The notes beneath the pieces are model-generated. The model did not search any database, had not been told where the DNA came from, and saw only the letters and a list, made by a program, of their open reading frames with translations. Positions 54,187 through 63,672 of a stretch of DNA of 64,000 nt are shown in pieces. The DNA comes from an uncultured Collinsella sp. (GTDB taxonomy: Bacteria; Actinomycetota; Coriobacteriia; Coriobacteriales; Coriobacteriaceae), in assembly GCA_902496455.1 (NCBI GenBank), contig CABVAY010000003.1, forward strand, positions 1 through 64,000, written 5' to 3'. How positions within the stretch are numbered: position 1 is the stretch's first letter; every line of letters begins with the position of its first letter. Position numbers and translations under genes: made by a program.

Positions 54187-54420
54187 ATTGAACTTGAAGC
54201 CTCCGGCAACGGGGGCTTTTCTTTTATGGCGGTATCCCATGGATTCGAATCTCGGTCGAGGCGCGGGCGTAAAGAAAACGCGGAGCGTTTTTAGCCCGCG
54301 GGCGAGCACGCCGGCAGACGGGCGAAGCCGGTGCGGATCCGCGAAGCGGATACGCGGAATCCTATACGCCGCACCAATTGAACTTGAAGCCTCCGGCAAC
54401 GGGGGCTTTTCTTTTATGGC
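54167..54420 (+). repeat. Direct duplication of the tRNA-Arg 3' end and terminator (190-bp period)
   Basis: The 64 bp at 54167-54230 (tRNA 3' end from GAATCCTATACGCC, CCA, and the downstream hairpin) are repeated exactly at 54357-54420. Similarity continues for another 30 bp with changes. The copy makes a tRNA fragment without a 5' half, as seen at att scars. The 353 bp between tRNA copies 1 and 2 hold no gene. Confidence 0.8.
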
Positions 54421-54498
54421 AACACTGCCTGGATTCGAACCTCGGTCGAGACGCGAGCGTCTTAATCATCACTTCGTAAAATTTTTCCAAATTGTCGC

Positions 54499-54527
54499 TT
54501 GACCCATCGAGGGGTCACGTGCATAAT
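54499..54527 (+). promoter_or_regulatory. Promoter of tRNA-Arg copy 2
   Basis: TTGACC (54499-54504), 17 bp and CATAAT (54522-54527) follow an A/T block. The arrangement is the same as before copy 3. Confidence 0.75.
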
Positions 54528-54539
54528 AATCCGTGCGCT

Positions 54540-54616
54540 GCGGCGTTACCTCAGCTGGATAGAGGGTCTGACTACGAATCAGAACGTCATAGGTTCGAAT
54601 CCTATACGCCGCACCA
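54540..54616 (+). tRNA. tRNA-Arg(ACG), copy 2
   Basis: Identical in sequence to copies 1 and 3, with encoded CCA, its own promoter and a downstream hairpin plus TTTTCTTAT. Confidence 0.95.
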
Positions 54617-54732
54617 ATTGATTTTAAAGCTCCCGGCAACGGGGGCTTTTCTTATATCGCGATGCGTCGAAGATCGCATCAGGTGGTCAAAATGAGTAAA
54701 AATCAAATTTGATAACTTTTTTCGAAAAATGC

Positions 54733-54761
54733 TTGACCTTTATTCAGTCGATATGCATAAT
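54733..54761 (+). promoter_or_regulatory. Promoter of tRNA-Arg copy 3
   Basis: TTGACC (54733-54738), 17 bp and CATAAT (54756-54761) follow the A/T block AACTTTTTTCGAAAAA. Confidence 0.75.
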
Positions 54762-54773
54762 AATCAACAAGTC

Positions 54774-54850
54774 GCGGCGTTACCTCAGCTGGATAGAGGG
54801 TCTGACTACGAATCAGAACGTCATAGGTTCGAATCCTATACGCCGCACCA
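54774..54850 (+). tRNA. tRNA-Arg(ACG), copy 3
   Basis: Identical to copies 1 and 2, CCA encoded. Three separate promoters mean the copies are independent transcription units rather than one operon. Confidence 0.95.
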
Positions 54851-55012
54851 TTTGAGATTAAAGCTCCCGGCAACGGGGGTTTTCTTTTGCGCCGGCTTGA
54901 GTGCTTTCGTCCAAAGGGACGATTTCCTGTCGACTCGTGTAAGATTCCGAGTAGATGTCGCGACTTATTCGCGACCACTCCTTCTTCAAGCGACCGATCA
55001 GGGTGATACTTC

Positions 55013-57454
55013 GTGGCAGAGCGTCCGACATACAAGCTCAGGTTTCTCGATCCCAAGAAGCGCTTTCCGGCGATGCCCGAGCAGCCTGCGGGACGCTCAT
55101 ATGGCGTGGTCTGGAAACTCTTTGGCGAGGATCAGCTTGAATCTTGTTATGTCGTCGAATTCGTTGGCAAAAGTCATGTGTCGCTTTTGGGCTACGTAAG
55201 CGTTTCGGGTGAGGTGTACAAGGTGGACCGCCCCGTCAGCGAGGCTCCGCTGCCCAACGATCCCGACATGGAACTGGTCCTTGACGAGTCGGATTCCAGT
55301 ATTGGTGAGATTATGGTAAGGGAAGCCAACGGCGCAATGCGCGTGTGTGCGCAAACTGCCGGCTCTCCCGAAGGCCCCATGCGCGAGCAGTCCGACTACG
55401 AGACATGGAATTCGGCCCGCTCCCTTCCTTACGGCGAGTTCATGGCATCGATGTTCCTGCGCTACGTGATATTTGCCAACTCCGAAAGCGCTATTGCGAA
55501 CACGGCGGGCGTCGACAGTCTCGATGCGGACATGCAACACGTTGTCGACAAGATCAAGCTCGTAAAGTTACCCGAGCCGGTCGAGGTGTTTTTGGGCTTT
55601 AACACGTCACCACTCCCCGACGCTATCGAGACGCTGCTTTACCGCGTTGACCATGCCGAGAATCCGAGTGGTATCGAGCGTTATGCCGCCGCCCTTATGA
55701 GCGAGGTCGACTTGCCCCGTCTGCGCACCATTGCCGCCAAGTCCGAAATGAGCCTGGCTCGCATTGATCGCTCAAAGCTTTTCTATCTCAATTTTGATCG
55801 TAGCCTGCTGGATCAGGACGAGATTGACATGCTGCTTGCCATCGAGTGTCGTCTCAACCGCCTCTCCGGCATCCTTGAGCGCATCGGGGCCGGATTGGTC
55901 CCTGCGGCATCCTCGCCGAGTCTTGAGGGCTGCGCGCTCTTTGATGCGTGGCATATCGCCAAGACGACCAACGATGTTCCCCGACTGCTCGATACGGCCT
56001 CGAGCGATAACCCGTGGGGCAAGCCGGGAACGGTTTCGTGCCAGCCGGGCGGCGAGTGGGACGTGCGCACCCGTTTTGCGCGAATCGTTGAGGTGCTCAA
56101 CGTGGTCACGCGGCTCGACTATACCTATCGAGTAAACGTTGCCGAGGGGATTATGCTCGTTCGGTTTGGGCAGTCTGTCGTTGATGCCATGCCGCAACGT
56201 GAATACGACGCTCAGGATGACGCCTGGCGCGAGCTGGACGAGGACACGCGCGCGATCTGGGCCGCGGAGCACGATGCGCGCGTGGCACTCACGCTTGCGG
56301 CAGCGTGTTTTGCCGCGGGCACCTGCATCACGCGCTGCTATGTGCAGATTGCTGCTCCCGACAGTGAGCAGGGCGAGCGCGTTGTTGCAACGTATTTCTT
56401 TGGGCGTGCGGCCTATCTGGCCGATTGCGTGCCTGTCGCCAAGGATCTTGAGAGCATGGACATGGACGATATGTCGTGCAAGCGTGTACTTGAGGCGTAT
56501 GAGTCAACCGCTCCGGAGACGATTGAGCCTGTGGAGGTTCATACTCGTCCGCGTGATGACCATCGCACGCTGCCGCCGACGCTGCGCGATCTGCTGCTTG
56601 CCGATACGGCTGACGAGTTGGAGGTCATGGAAGAGGACGACGACCCATACGTGGCCCGTGTTGTTGAATTGCGCGAGCAGGCAAAAGTCGACCGTACAGG
56701 TGCTTTTGAAGGCTTTTCTCGTCTTGTCGAGGAGTTGGAGGCTAAGTGCGCCGTCGCCGAGCTTTTGGCGACAGGTCCGGTTCAAACGCAGTTTTGCGAT
56801 AACCAGCTGGTGCGCATGGTGCTACCGGTGTTGGAAGAAGACCGCTCTGTGCGAATCCTTCGTGCGCCCGATGCGCTGTACTTTGCCCAGCACGAGATCT
56901 GCAGCTTTTACGCCGGGCAAGAGGACTTTGAACGAGCGCTGTCCGAGGTGCGCCATCTTTACGATCTGGCGCGCTCGTCCATGCAATCGCACTTTGCGCT
57001 CATCAACGTGCTTGCGCGTCTGGAGCGCTTTGACGAGATTATCGAGGTGGCGCGCCACGGCCTACGTATTGCCAGCGATCGTTCTGCAATCGGCTACCTG
57101 TTCTATCGCTTGGCGTTTGCCTATTGGAATTGCGATCAGCTCGACCTGGCGCTGGCTTGTTACCGTCTGGTGCCGCGCGGCGAGGAGTCGGGCAGTAGCG
57201 CGCTGGAAGAAATGCAGGGCCTTATGAACGAGATGGGCGTCAGCGAGCCTCCGACGTTCGAGGAAGCGGTCGAGACCATCCGCAAGGCTGGACTCGAGCT
57301 GCCGCCAGTGTCCGCCGTGACGAATCAGCTGGCAGATGCCGCTGTTCAACTGGTCGACAACGGCTTCTTTTTCCTGGCACGCGGTTGCATCTTCCAAATG
57401 TGGCGCACCATGGGCAACGACGAGCTCGGCTCCCTCAACCGCTCGCTGGGGTAG
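55013..57454 (+). CDS. Uncharacterised 813-residue protein with TPR-like C-terminus
   Basis: I do not recognise the family. The protein is acidic and soluble, without signal peptide or membrane helix. The N-terminal part (about 1-110) is beta-rich. The middle part (110-600) is mainly helical. Residues 640-760 look like tetratricopeptide-type helical pairs (FYAGQEDFERALSEVRHLYD; FAYWNCDQLDLALACYRLVP). The start is GTG 55013 with AGGGTGAT about 9 nt upstream. A scaffolding or regulatory role is possible but not supported by more than the fold guess. Confidence 0.7.
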   Translation: MAERPTYKLRFLDPKKRFPAMPEQPAGRSYGVVWKLFGEDQLESCYVVEFVGKSHVSLLGYVSVSGEVYKVDRPVSEAPLPNDPDMELVLDESDSSIGEIMVREANGAMRVCAQTAGSPEGPMREQSDYETWNSARSLPYGEFMASMFLRYVIFANSESAIANTAGVDSLDADMQHVVDKIKLVKLPEPVEVFLGFNTSPLPDAIETLLYRVDHAENPSGIERYAAALMSEVDLPRLRTIAAKSEMSLARIDRSKLFYLNFDRSLLDQDEIDMLLAIECRLNRLSGILERIGAGLVPAASSPSLEGCALFDAWHIAKTTNDVPRLLDTASSDNPWGKPGTVSCQPGGEWDVRTRFARIVEVLNVVTRLDYTYRVNVAEGIMLVRFGQSVVDAMPQREYDAQDDAWRELDEDTRAIWAAEHDARVALTLAAACFAAGTCITRCYVQIAAPDSEQGERVVATYFFGRAAYLADCVPVAKDLESMDMDDMSCKRVLEAYESTAPETIEPVEVHTRPRDDHRTLPPTLRDLLLADTADELEVMEEDDDPYVARVVELREQAKVDRTGAFEGFSRLVEELEAKCAVAELLATGPVQTQFCDNQLVRMVLPVLEEDRSVRILRAPDALYFAQHEICSFYAGQEDFERALSEVRHLYDLARSSMQSHFALINVLARLERFDEIIEVARHGLRIASDRSAIGYLFYRLAFAYWNCDQLDLALACYRLVPRGEESGSSALEEMQGLMNEMGVSEPPTFEEAVETIRKAGLELPPVSAVTNQLADAAVQLVDNGFFFLARGCIFQMWRTMGNDELGSLNRSLG

Positions 57455-57543
57455 GGGCGATATAGAGGGGCCGCACCGCGCTATTTGTATCGGCGCGGGC
57501 GGGAGGACCCGGCAGGATTGGTAAGGCATAAAGCCGCCGAGCC

Positions 57544-57600
57544 TGCTAAAACTGTTAAACTCTGCTAAAGTTGCTAAACTTTGTTAAAGTTGTTAAAACT
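57544..57600. repeat. 19-bp iterons upstream of the AAA ATPase gene
   Basis: TAAA occurs at 57547, 57556, 57566, 57575, 57585 and 57594, alternating 9 and 10 bp. This resolves into three imperfect 19-bp units (CTGCTAAAaCTGTTAAACT type). The array ends just before the ribosome site, so a protein bound here would block expression. The ATPase product has a C-terminal winged helix and could be its own repressor. Confidence 0.65.
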
Positions 57601-57616
57601 AGCAGAGGAGGGCAGA

Positions 57617-58699
57617 ATGACGAAAGCTGTTAACCCCTTTAAGCCAACGGCGGGCATGAATCCGCCTGAGCTTATCGGACGGGACACTGTTTTGGATGAC
57701 TTTGCCGAGGCTCTTGAGAATGGTCCTGGTGCCCCCGATCGACTCATGCGCATCTCGGGCGTCCGAGGCACAGGTAAAACGGTGCTCCTTAATGCATTGG
57801 GTGACCTTGCACGCAAAAAAGGATTCGAGGTCGTTGACGTTGCCTCCAATGCTGGTTTTTGCAATAGAATCCTCGAGGCTCTGCAGCGAAACGTTCGTCT
57901 TGAATCAATCTCGATTTCCCCATCGATTTTAGGGGTCAGCCTTGGCTCCATGGAGATGTCGAAGTCGGCCTCTCATCTGGGCGAGGCGATGTACGATGCT
58001 GCGAAGCGCGGTGGTCTGCTCATTACGCTCGACGAGATCCAGGATGCCTCAACTGAGGAAATGCGCGAGCTAGGCAATGAGATGCAGCTCTTGATCCGCC
58101 AAGGAGCGAATGTCGCTTTCGCTTTCGCCGGGCTGCCGACATCGGTAGATGGCGTGGTGGTGGATGATACGTTGACGTTCCTTCAGCGAGCCAAACATGT
58201 TGAACTTACTCGGCTTTCCGATTTTGAAGTTGGCGGATCGTTTGAGGATACGATGAGACGAGCGGGCAAGGAGCTCGACAAAGGTGCCGCTGAGCTATTA
58301 ACAAAAGCTTCGGCAGGCTATCCCTTTATGGTCCAGCTGGTCGGATATTACGCTTGGCAGGTTGCTGCGCGCAGTGGGGCGGAGAGCGTGAGCGAAGAGG
58401 CGGCTCGTAAGGGTATCCAGGCGGCTCTTGATAGCTTTAATGCTATGGTGATTGCCCCAGCGCTGCGCAGGGTGTCGGAACGGCAGTTTCAGTATCTCGC
58501 GGCGATGGCTCAATGCGAGGGCGTCGATATCGCCAACGGCGATATCGCCAAGAAGATGGGTTTGTCGGCGAACAAAGTTGGGTCATATCGCAAGCGTCTG
58601 ATCGATGCGGGGTTGATTGAGCCCGCGGGCTATGGCTGTGTTTCGTTTGCAATTCCGTACATGCGCGATTATCTGTTGGAGACCGTTCGAGAGGACTAA
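57617..58699 (+). CDS. AAA ATPase of the archaeal-ATPase/ORC-like type with C-terminal winged helix
   Basis: The 360-residue protein has Walker A VRGTGKTVLL (about residue 50) and Walker B LLITLDEIQD. The arginine-rich RLSDFEVGGSFEDTMR region and a C-terminal winged-helix-type region (about 300-345; GDIAKKMGLSANKVGSYRKR) follow. Such PF01637-like ATPases are frequent in accessory regions and often unassigned. ATG 57617 has GGAGGG upstream; the frame from 57581 runs through the iterons and is rejected. The iterons suggest self-regulation, which is inference. Confidence 0.75.
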   Translation: MTKAVNPFKPTAGMNPPELIGRDTVLDDFAEALENGPGAPDRLMRISGVRGTGKTVLLNALGDLARKKGFEVVDVASNAGFCNRILEALQRNVRLESISISPSILGVSLGSMEMSKSASHLGEAMYDAAKRGGLLITLDEIQDASTEEMRELGNEMQLLIRQGANVAFAFAGLPTSVDGVVVDDTLTFLQRAKHVELTRLSDFEVGGSFEDTMRRAGKELDKGAAELLTKASAGYPFMVQLVGYYAWQVAARSGAESVSEEAARKGIQAALDSFNAMVIAPALRRVSERQFQYLAAMAQCEGVDIANGDIAKKMGLSANKVGSYRKRLIDAGLIEPAGYGCVSFAIPYMRDYLLETVRED

Positions 58700-58748
58700 T
58701 AAAGAATGGGCTGTCCGCGCTGTCGCTGGGGCCGTCCTTGTATCTTTG

Positions 58749-58803
58749 TCTCAACCTGTAACATCTGGAGGGGATTACGGCCTGCAGATGTTACAGGTTG
58801 AGA
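58749..58803. repeat. 19-bp perfect inverted repeat before tRNA-Ser
   Basis: TCTCAACCTGTAACATCTG (58749-58767) and its exact complement (58785-58803) are separated by 17 bp. No T-run follows on either side. A direct repeat GGTAAAAGAG lies shortly after (58823-58845). It could be a MITE remnant, operator or strong mRNA end. Confidence 0.6.
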
Positions 58804-58908
58804 TGATTGACTGAGACGTTTACTGGTAAAAGAGAGGTAAAAGAGGAAACGCCTCAAAATTCCCCTTGCCCAACTTCGGCTGTTTGGTTACTATAGAACG
58901 GCTGTTAC

Positions 58909-58999
58909 GGAGAGCTGACCGAGAGGCCGAAGGTGCTCGCCTGCTAAGCGAGTATGCCCCAAAAGGGCATCTGGGGTTCGAATCCCCAGCTCTCCGCCA
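58909..58999 (+). tRNA. tRNA-Ser(GCT)
   Basis: Class II tRNA with acceptor GGAGAGC/GCTCTCC, anticodon loop CTGCTAA (GCT), long variable arm and encoded CCA. The -10 is TACTAT near 58889. Confidence 0.94.
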
Positions 59000-59013
59000 G
59001 TTTAACTTTAAAG

Positions 59014-59039
59014 AAGGGTCCCATCGGGGGCCCTTTTTT
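59014..59039 (+). terminator. Terminator of tRNA-Ser
   Basis: AAGGGTCCC and GGGGGCCCTT form an imperfect stem, followed by TTTTT. Confidence 0.7.
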
Positions 59040-59074
59040 ATTATCGAGAAAGGGCGCTGGGGATTCGAACCCTC

Positions 59075-59103
59075 AAAAAATGAGGCGCCCCGTTGGACGC
59101 CTC
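59075..59103 (-). terminator. Terminator of the D-Ala-D-Ala carboxypeptidase gene
   Basis: On the minus strand GAGGCGTCC pairs with GGGGCGCCTC (one mismatch) and is followed by ATTTTTT. Confidence 0.75.
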
Positions 59104-59131
59104 CTTTCAGCGAGTGTATTGTTCTTCGATC

Positions 59132-60472
59132 TTACATCTCAGGAGCCTTGGCGACGGTCTCGCTCTCTGCCGCAAGCGGGCGGTTGTCGATGCGGCGGCC
59201 CAAGCGATCGAGCTTCACGAGTATCCATTCAATGGGATTCGGTCCTGCGCCTTCCTCGTCGGCAACCAGGTCCATAACGGCGATTTTGGTGCCGTCCTGC
59301 TTGAGAGTAACGCTGCCCACCTTGTCGCCCACATGCACCGTGCCCGAAAGATCGTCGTAGCTAACCTTTTCGGTCACCTCGCCGGCAAGGGAAAACACGG
59401 TCGCTTGCGCCGTAGGATCGGCGAGTGTGGCGTCGATTGTCTTATCCGTCCAGTCGGTTTGGCCAATGCGCGCCATAAGCGGGTTGCCGTTGGCGGTCTT
59501 TTCCTGCGTGCTGGCGATTGCGACCGTCACCTTGTGGCCGTAGTACCAGTTGGCAAGGGTGGCGGTATCGGTAAAGCGCTGATCGGTGGTGGTGGAGTTC
59601 AAAATAACGGTGTAGATCTCGTCGCCGTCGCGGTTGTAGGCGCTCGTAAAGCAATAGCCCGCGTCGTCGGTGGTGCCGGTCTTGCCACCGATGTTGCCAT
59701 CTTGGCCCAGCAAATAGTTATGCGTGTCCATGGAATGCGAATGGTCGGTGCCGTCGGCGCCCGTGACTTCGATCCAGGAATCCTCGCTCGCTACGACCTC
59801 GCGGATCGTGTCGTTTTTCATGGCCTCCTGCATCATCAGCGCTACGTCGTGTGCGGTTGAGTGCATATCGCCAGCCCACTCATCAAAGTCCAGACCATGC
59901 GGGTTTTCAAAAAGCGTACCGGTGCAGCCGAGCTTCTTAGCGCGCTCGTTCATGGCCTTCACAAATGTGGCCTCGGCGTCTTTGGTCTTAGGGTCGATTT
60001 TCTTGCCCACATATTCGGCGAGCACGATGGCGGCGTCGTTGCCCGAGGGAATCATCAGGCCGCGCAGTGCCTGCTCCACGGTAAGCTCGTCGCCTTCGAG
60101 CAAGCCGGCGGTCGAATTACCCACGGTGGCTGCGGCGTTGCTCACCGTGACCTTCTCGTCCATCTTGCAATTCTCGACGGTTAGGATTGCGGTCATGACC
60201 TTGGTGATCGAGGCGATTTTGACCTGCTCATCGGCGCCGCGCCCATAGTAGACGGTGCCGTCTTTGCCCATGACGAGGGCATTGGTCGCATCGATATCGG
60301 GCAGGTTTTCGGCCGCGATGCCGCGCGCATCGGCGGTTTTGCCGCAAACATTGTCGGTCGTAAGCACTTGGGCGCCGGCGACGGTGGGCACGCCAGCGGC
60401 AAGGGCGATAGCGCAGACAAAGCCGGCGGCAAGCTGGGCTAAGCGCTTTGCAAAAGAGGTGAGGGACTTCAC
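59132..60472 (-). CDS. dacA: D-alanyl-D-alanine carboxypeptidase (PBP5/DacA family)
   Basis: The product (446 residues from GTG 60472) has an N-terminal signal peptide (SFAKRLAQLAAGFVCAIALA) ending near AGA-QV. The catalytic S11 triad follows: SITK (Ser89), SGN (Ser143) and KTGTT. The C-terminal beta domain (about 330-420) lacks the amphipathic anchor helix typical of PBP5. It trims the last D-Ala of peptidoglycan stems outside the membrane. I chose GTG 60472 because a TATACT box lies 30-40 bp upstream and it gives a clean signal peptide; ATG 60541 is an alternative. A terminator follows. Confidence 0.88.
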   Translation of the reverse strand: MKSLTSFAKRLAQLAAGFVCAIALAAGVPTVAGAQVLTTDNVCGKTADARGIAAENLPDIDATNALVMGKDGTVYYGRGADEQVKIASITKVMTAILTVENCKMDEKVTVSNAAATVGNSTAGLLEGDELTVEQALRGLMIPSGNDAAIVLAEYVGKKIDPKTKDAEATFVKAMNERAKKLGCTGTLFENPHGLDFDEWAGDMHSTAHDVALMMQEAMKNDTIREVVASEDSWIEVTGADGTDHSHSMDTHNYLLGQDGNIGGKTGTTDDAGYCFTSAYNRDGDEIYTVILNSTTTDQRFTDTATLANWYYGHKVTVAIASTQEKTANGNPLMARIGQTDWTDKTIDATLADPTAQATVFSLAGEVTEKVSYDDLSGTVHVGDKVGSVTLKQDGTKIAVMDLVADEEGAGPNPIEWILVKLDRLGRRIDNRPLAAESETVAKAPEM

Positions 60473-60669
60473 GGATTTCGCTTTCGACGGGATGGTCTCT
60501 TCTGGAACAAGAGTATATCGTTTGCCGGCGTCGGCGATCATCGCGTGCGTGCGTGGCCCACATCCGCGCCCGAACGGGCACAAGGGTGCTTAAGGCCGAC
60601 TTAATCACCCACGCTTGTTGTGTGTGACGGGCACCCCCTCGGGCATAATGGAGCGCGAGAGGAGCACGC

Positions 60670-61365
60670 ATGAACGAGCGCATTTTGGTAGTTGATGACG
60701 AAAAGGCCATCGCCGACTTGGTTGGTATCTACCTTACAAAAGAGGGCTTTGATGTCCAGATTGCCTATAGCGGGGCCGATGCTGCCAAGGCAATCTTGGA
60801 GCAGGAGTTCGATCTGGCGCTGCTGGATGTCATGCTGTCCGATATCGATGGCTTTGAGCTGCTGCGTACGATCCGTTCCAGACATACCTATCCTGTGATC
60901 ATGCTGACGGCGCGCGATGCCCAGCAAGACAAGATCGAGGGCCTTTCGCTTGGCGCGGACGATTACGTGGTTAAGCCGTTCCGCCCGCTGGAGCTCATCG
61001 CGCGCGTGCACGCTCAGCTTCGCCGCTACACCAGTTACGGTAGCCGTGCACAGGCGGCCGAGTCGCCGACCATTCAGCTCGACGGCTTGGAGATCAACCG
61101 CGACGCTCGTTCCGTGACGGTGGACGGTGCACCGGTACGCCTCACACCCACCGAGTATTCAATCTTGCTGTATCTGGTCGAGCATCGCGGCAGCGTGGTG
61201 GCCGTGGAGGACCTGTTCCGTGCGGTGTGGAACGAGGATTTTATGCCCGGCTCCAACAATACGGTGATGGTGCACATTCGCCACCTGCGCGAAAAGACCG
61301 GCGACGACGCACAAAAGCCGCGCTTTATCAAAAACGTCTGGGGCGTCGGCTACATAATCGAATAA
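60670..61365 (+). CDS. OmpR-family response regulator (VanR-like)
   Basis: The 231-residue regulator has a receiver domain (residues 1-115; VVDDEK, phosphorylation site Asp53 in LALLDVMLSD, Lys in DYVVKPF). A C-terminal winged helix (about 135-230; LTPTEYSILLYLVEHRGSVV) completes it. It pairs with the histidine kinase gene 25 bp downstream. The VanR-like label is from overall pattern only; no van genes lie nearby. The divergent dacA gene upstream could be a target, as peptidoglycan stress is a usual input of this family. Confidence 0.9.
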   Translation: MNERILVVDDEKAIADLVGIYLTKEGFDVQIAYSGADAAKAILEQEFDLALLDVMLSDIDGFELLRTIRSRHTYPVIMLTARDAQQDKIEGLSLGADDYVVKPFRPLELIARVHAQLRRYTSYGSRAQAAESPTIQLDGLEINRDARSVTVDGAPVRLTPTEYSILLYLVEHRGSVVAVEDLFRAVWNEDFMPGSNNTVMVHIRHLREKTGDDAQKPRFIKNVWGVGYIIE

Positions 61366-61390
61366 CGCCTTTGATGGTGGGGAAGTGGAT

Positions 61391-62629
61391 ATGACAAAAG
61401 ACGATAGGCAGGCATTCGAGGTACCCGATCGGCTCTTTGATTACGTGAGGTCGGTCGTCGACAACCGTGCGCTTGCAACGGTGCTGCTCTTTTTGCTGAG
61501 CCTGCTGCTGATTGGCATCGACAACATCGTCGGAATCTTGGCGGTGCTGCTTGTTGGCTTTTTGCTGATCGATCGATTTGAGATCGTGCGCCGCTGCGTG
61601 GTGATTGGCGGCGCCGCGTGGGCCATGACGTTGGCGATTGGCGCCATGGCGCTCGGCGGCATCGAAGGGCCGGTGCTGTTCGATGCCGGCTTTGTATTCA
61701 ACATGCTTGGCTTTGTGCTGGCGCTTGCCGCGTGCGTGCTGTTCTTGTGCGGCCGCGCCCTGTACTACCAGGGCTACGAACAGGGCGAGCAGCATGCCGA
61801 TTGTGTGCTGGCCACTCGTATTCAAGATCGCCTGATCGATCACCCCGACACCTGGGACAACATCGACGGCGACTTCTTGGAGGTCGAGGGCGCCCTTAAC
61901 CGCGTGCGTGACCGTGAGCGCAAGGTGCAGCAAGCTCTGCGTGACGAGTCGCATCGCAAGGACGATCTGGTCACGTACTTGGCACATGACCTACGCACCC
62001 CGCTTGCCAGTGTGGTGGGCTATCTTTCGCTGCTGCAAGAGGCTCCCGAGCTGCCGGTTGAGCAACGTGCGCACTTTACGGGCGTGGCGCTCGACAAGGC
62101 GCACCGGCTCGATACGCTCATCGAAGAGTTCTTCGATATCACGCGCTTTGACTTCCACGATATCGTGCTCACGCGCGGCTATGTTGATCTGGGGTTGCTG
62201 CTGGCTCAGGTGGCTGACGAGTTCTATCCCATCCTCAACGAGCAGCATAAGGAAGTCCAAGTTGATATTCGCGAGGACCTGACGGTGCTCGTGGATGGCG
62301 ACAAAATGGCTCGCGTGTTCAACAACATCATGAAAAACGCTATTGCCTATAGCTATGAGGGCTCGACCATCACGATCGAGGCCAGACGCCGGGACGGCGG
62401 TGGCGTGCGCGTGCGCTTTATCAATCAGGGCGATCCCATCCCTGAGGCAAAGCTCAAGGTGATCTTTGAGAAGTTCTATCGCCTGGATGCGGCGCGTGCG
62501 ACCAATCGCGGCGGCGCTGGACTGGGGCTTGCCATCGCCAAGGAGATCGTATGCGCGCACGGCGGTACCGTTGCATGTGAATCGACGCCCGAACACACGA
62601 TATTCACCATCGAGCTGCCCGCCGCATAG
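61391..62629 (+). CDS. Sensor histidine kinase (VanS-like)
   Basis: The 412-residue kinase has two to four N-terminal membrane helices (about residues 25-125), the HisKA domain with LAHDLRTPLASVVGYLSLL (His199), and the ATPase domain with NIMKNAIAYS and GGAGLGLAIAKEIV. The membrane part has almost no extracellular loop. It probably senses inside the membrane or via a partner. ATG 61391 has GGGGAAG upstream. It is transcribed with the response regulator. Confidence 0.88.
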   Translation: MTKDDRQAFEVPDRLFDYVRSVVDNRALATVLLFLLSLLLIGIDNIVGILAVLLVGFLLIDRFEIVRRCVVIGGAAWAMTLAIGAMALGGIEGPVLFDAGFVFNMLGFVLALAACVLFLCGRALYYQGYEQGEQHADCVLATRIQDRLIDHPDTWDNIDGDFLEVEGALNRVRDRERKVQQALRDESHRKDDLVTYLAHDLRTPLASVVGYLSLLQEAPELPVEQRAHFTGVALDKAHRLDTLIEEFFDITRFDFHDIVLTRGYVDLGLLLAQVADEFYPILNEQHKEVQVDIREDLTVLVDGDKMARVFNNIMKNAIAYSYEGSTITIEARRRDGGGVRVRFINQGDPIPEAKLKVIFEKFYRLDAARATNRGGAGLGLAIAKEIVCAHGGTVACESTPEHTIFTIELPAA

Positions 62630-62732
62630 CCAGTGTGCCCTTACAAACACTTGACAATGCGCTCACGTGCATATGAGCCGCGATTCCTACTATCGATACT
62701 GCTGAATTGATATCGATGTGGAGGTATGCGGT

Positions 62733-63608
<876 letters not shown>

Positions 63609-63672
63609 TACCATCTAGTAAAGGTACCTTTAGGGTTAAGATGCGGTCATGCCGGCCGCAAAGGGGTTCAAC

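Noticed and set aside
54017..54502. Open frame of 161 codons across tRNA-Arg copy 1 and the duplication
   Set aside because: It runs straight through a tRNA and its duplicated 3' end, so the frame is accidental.
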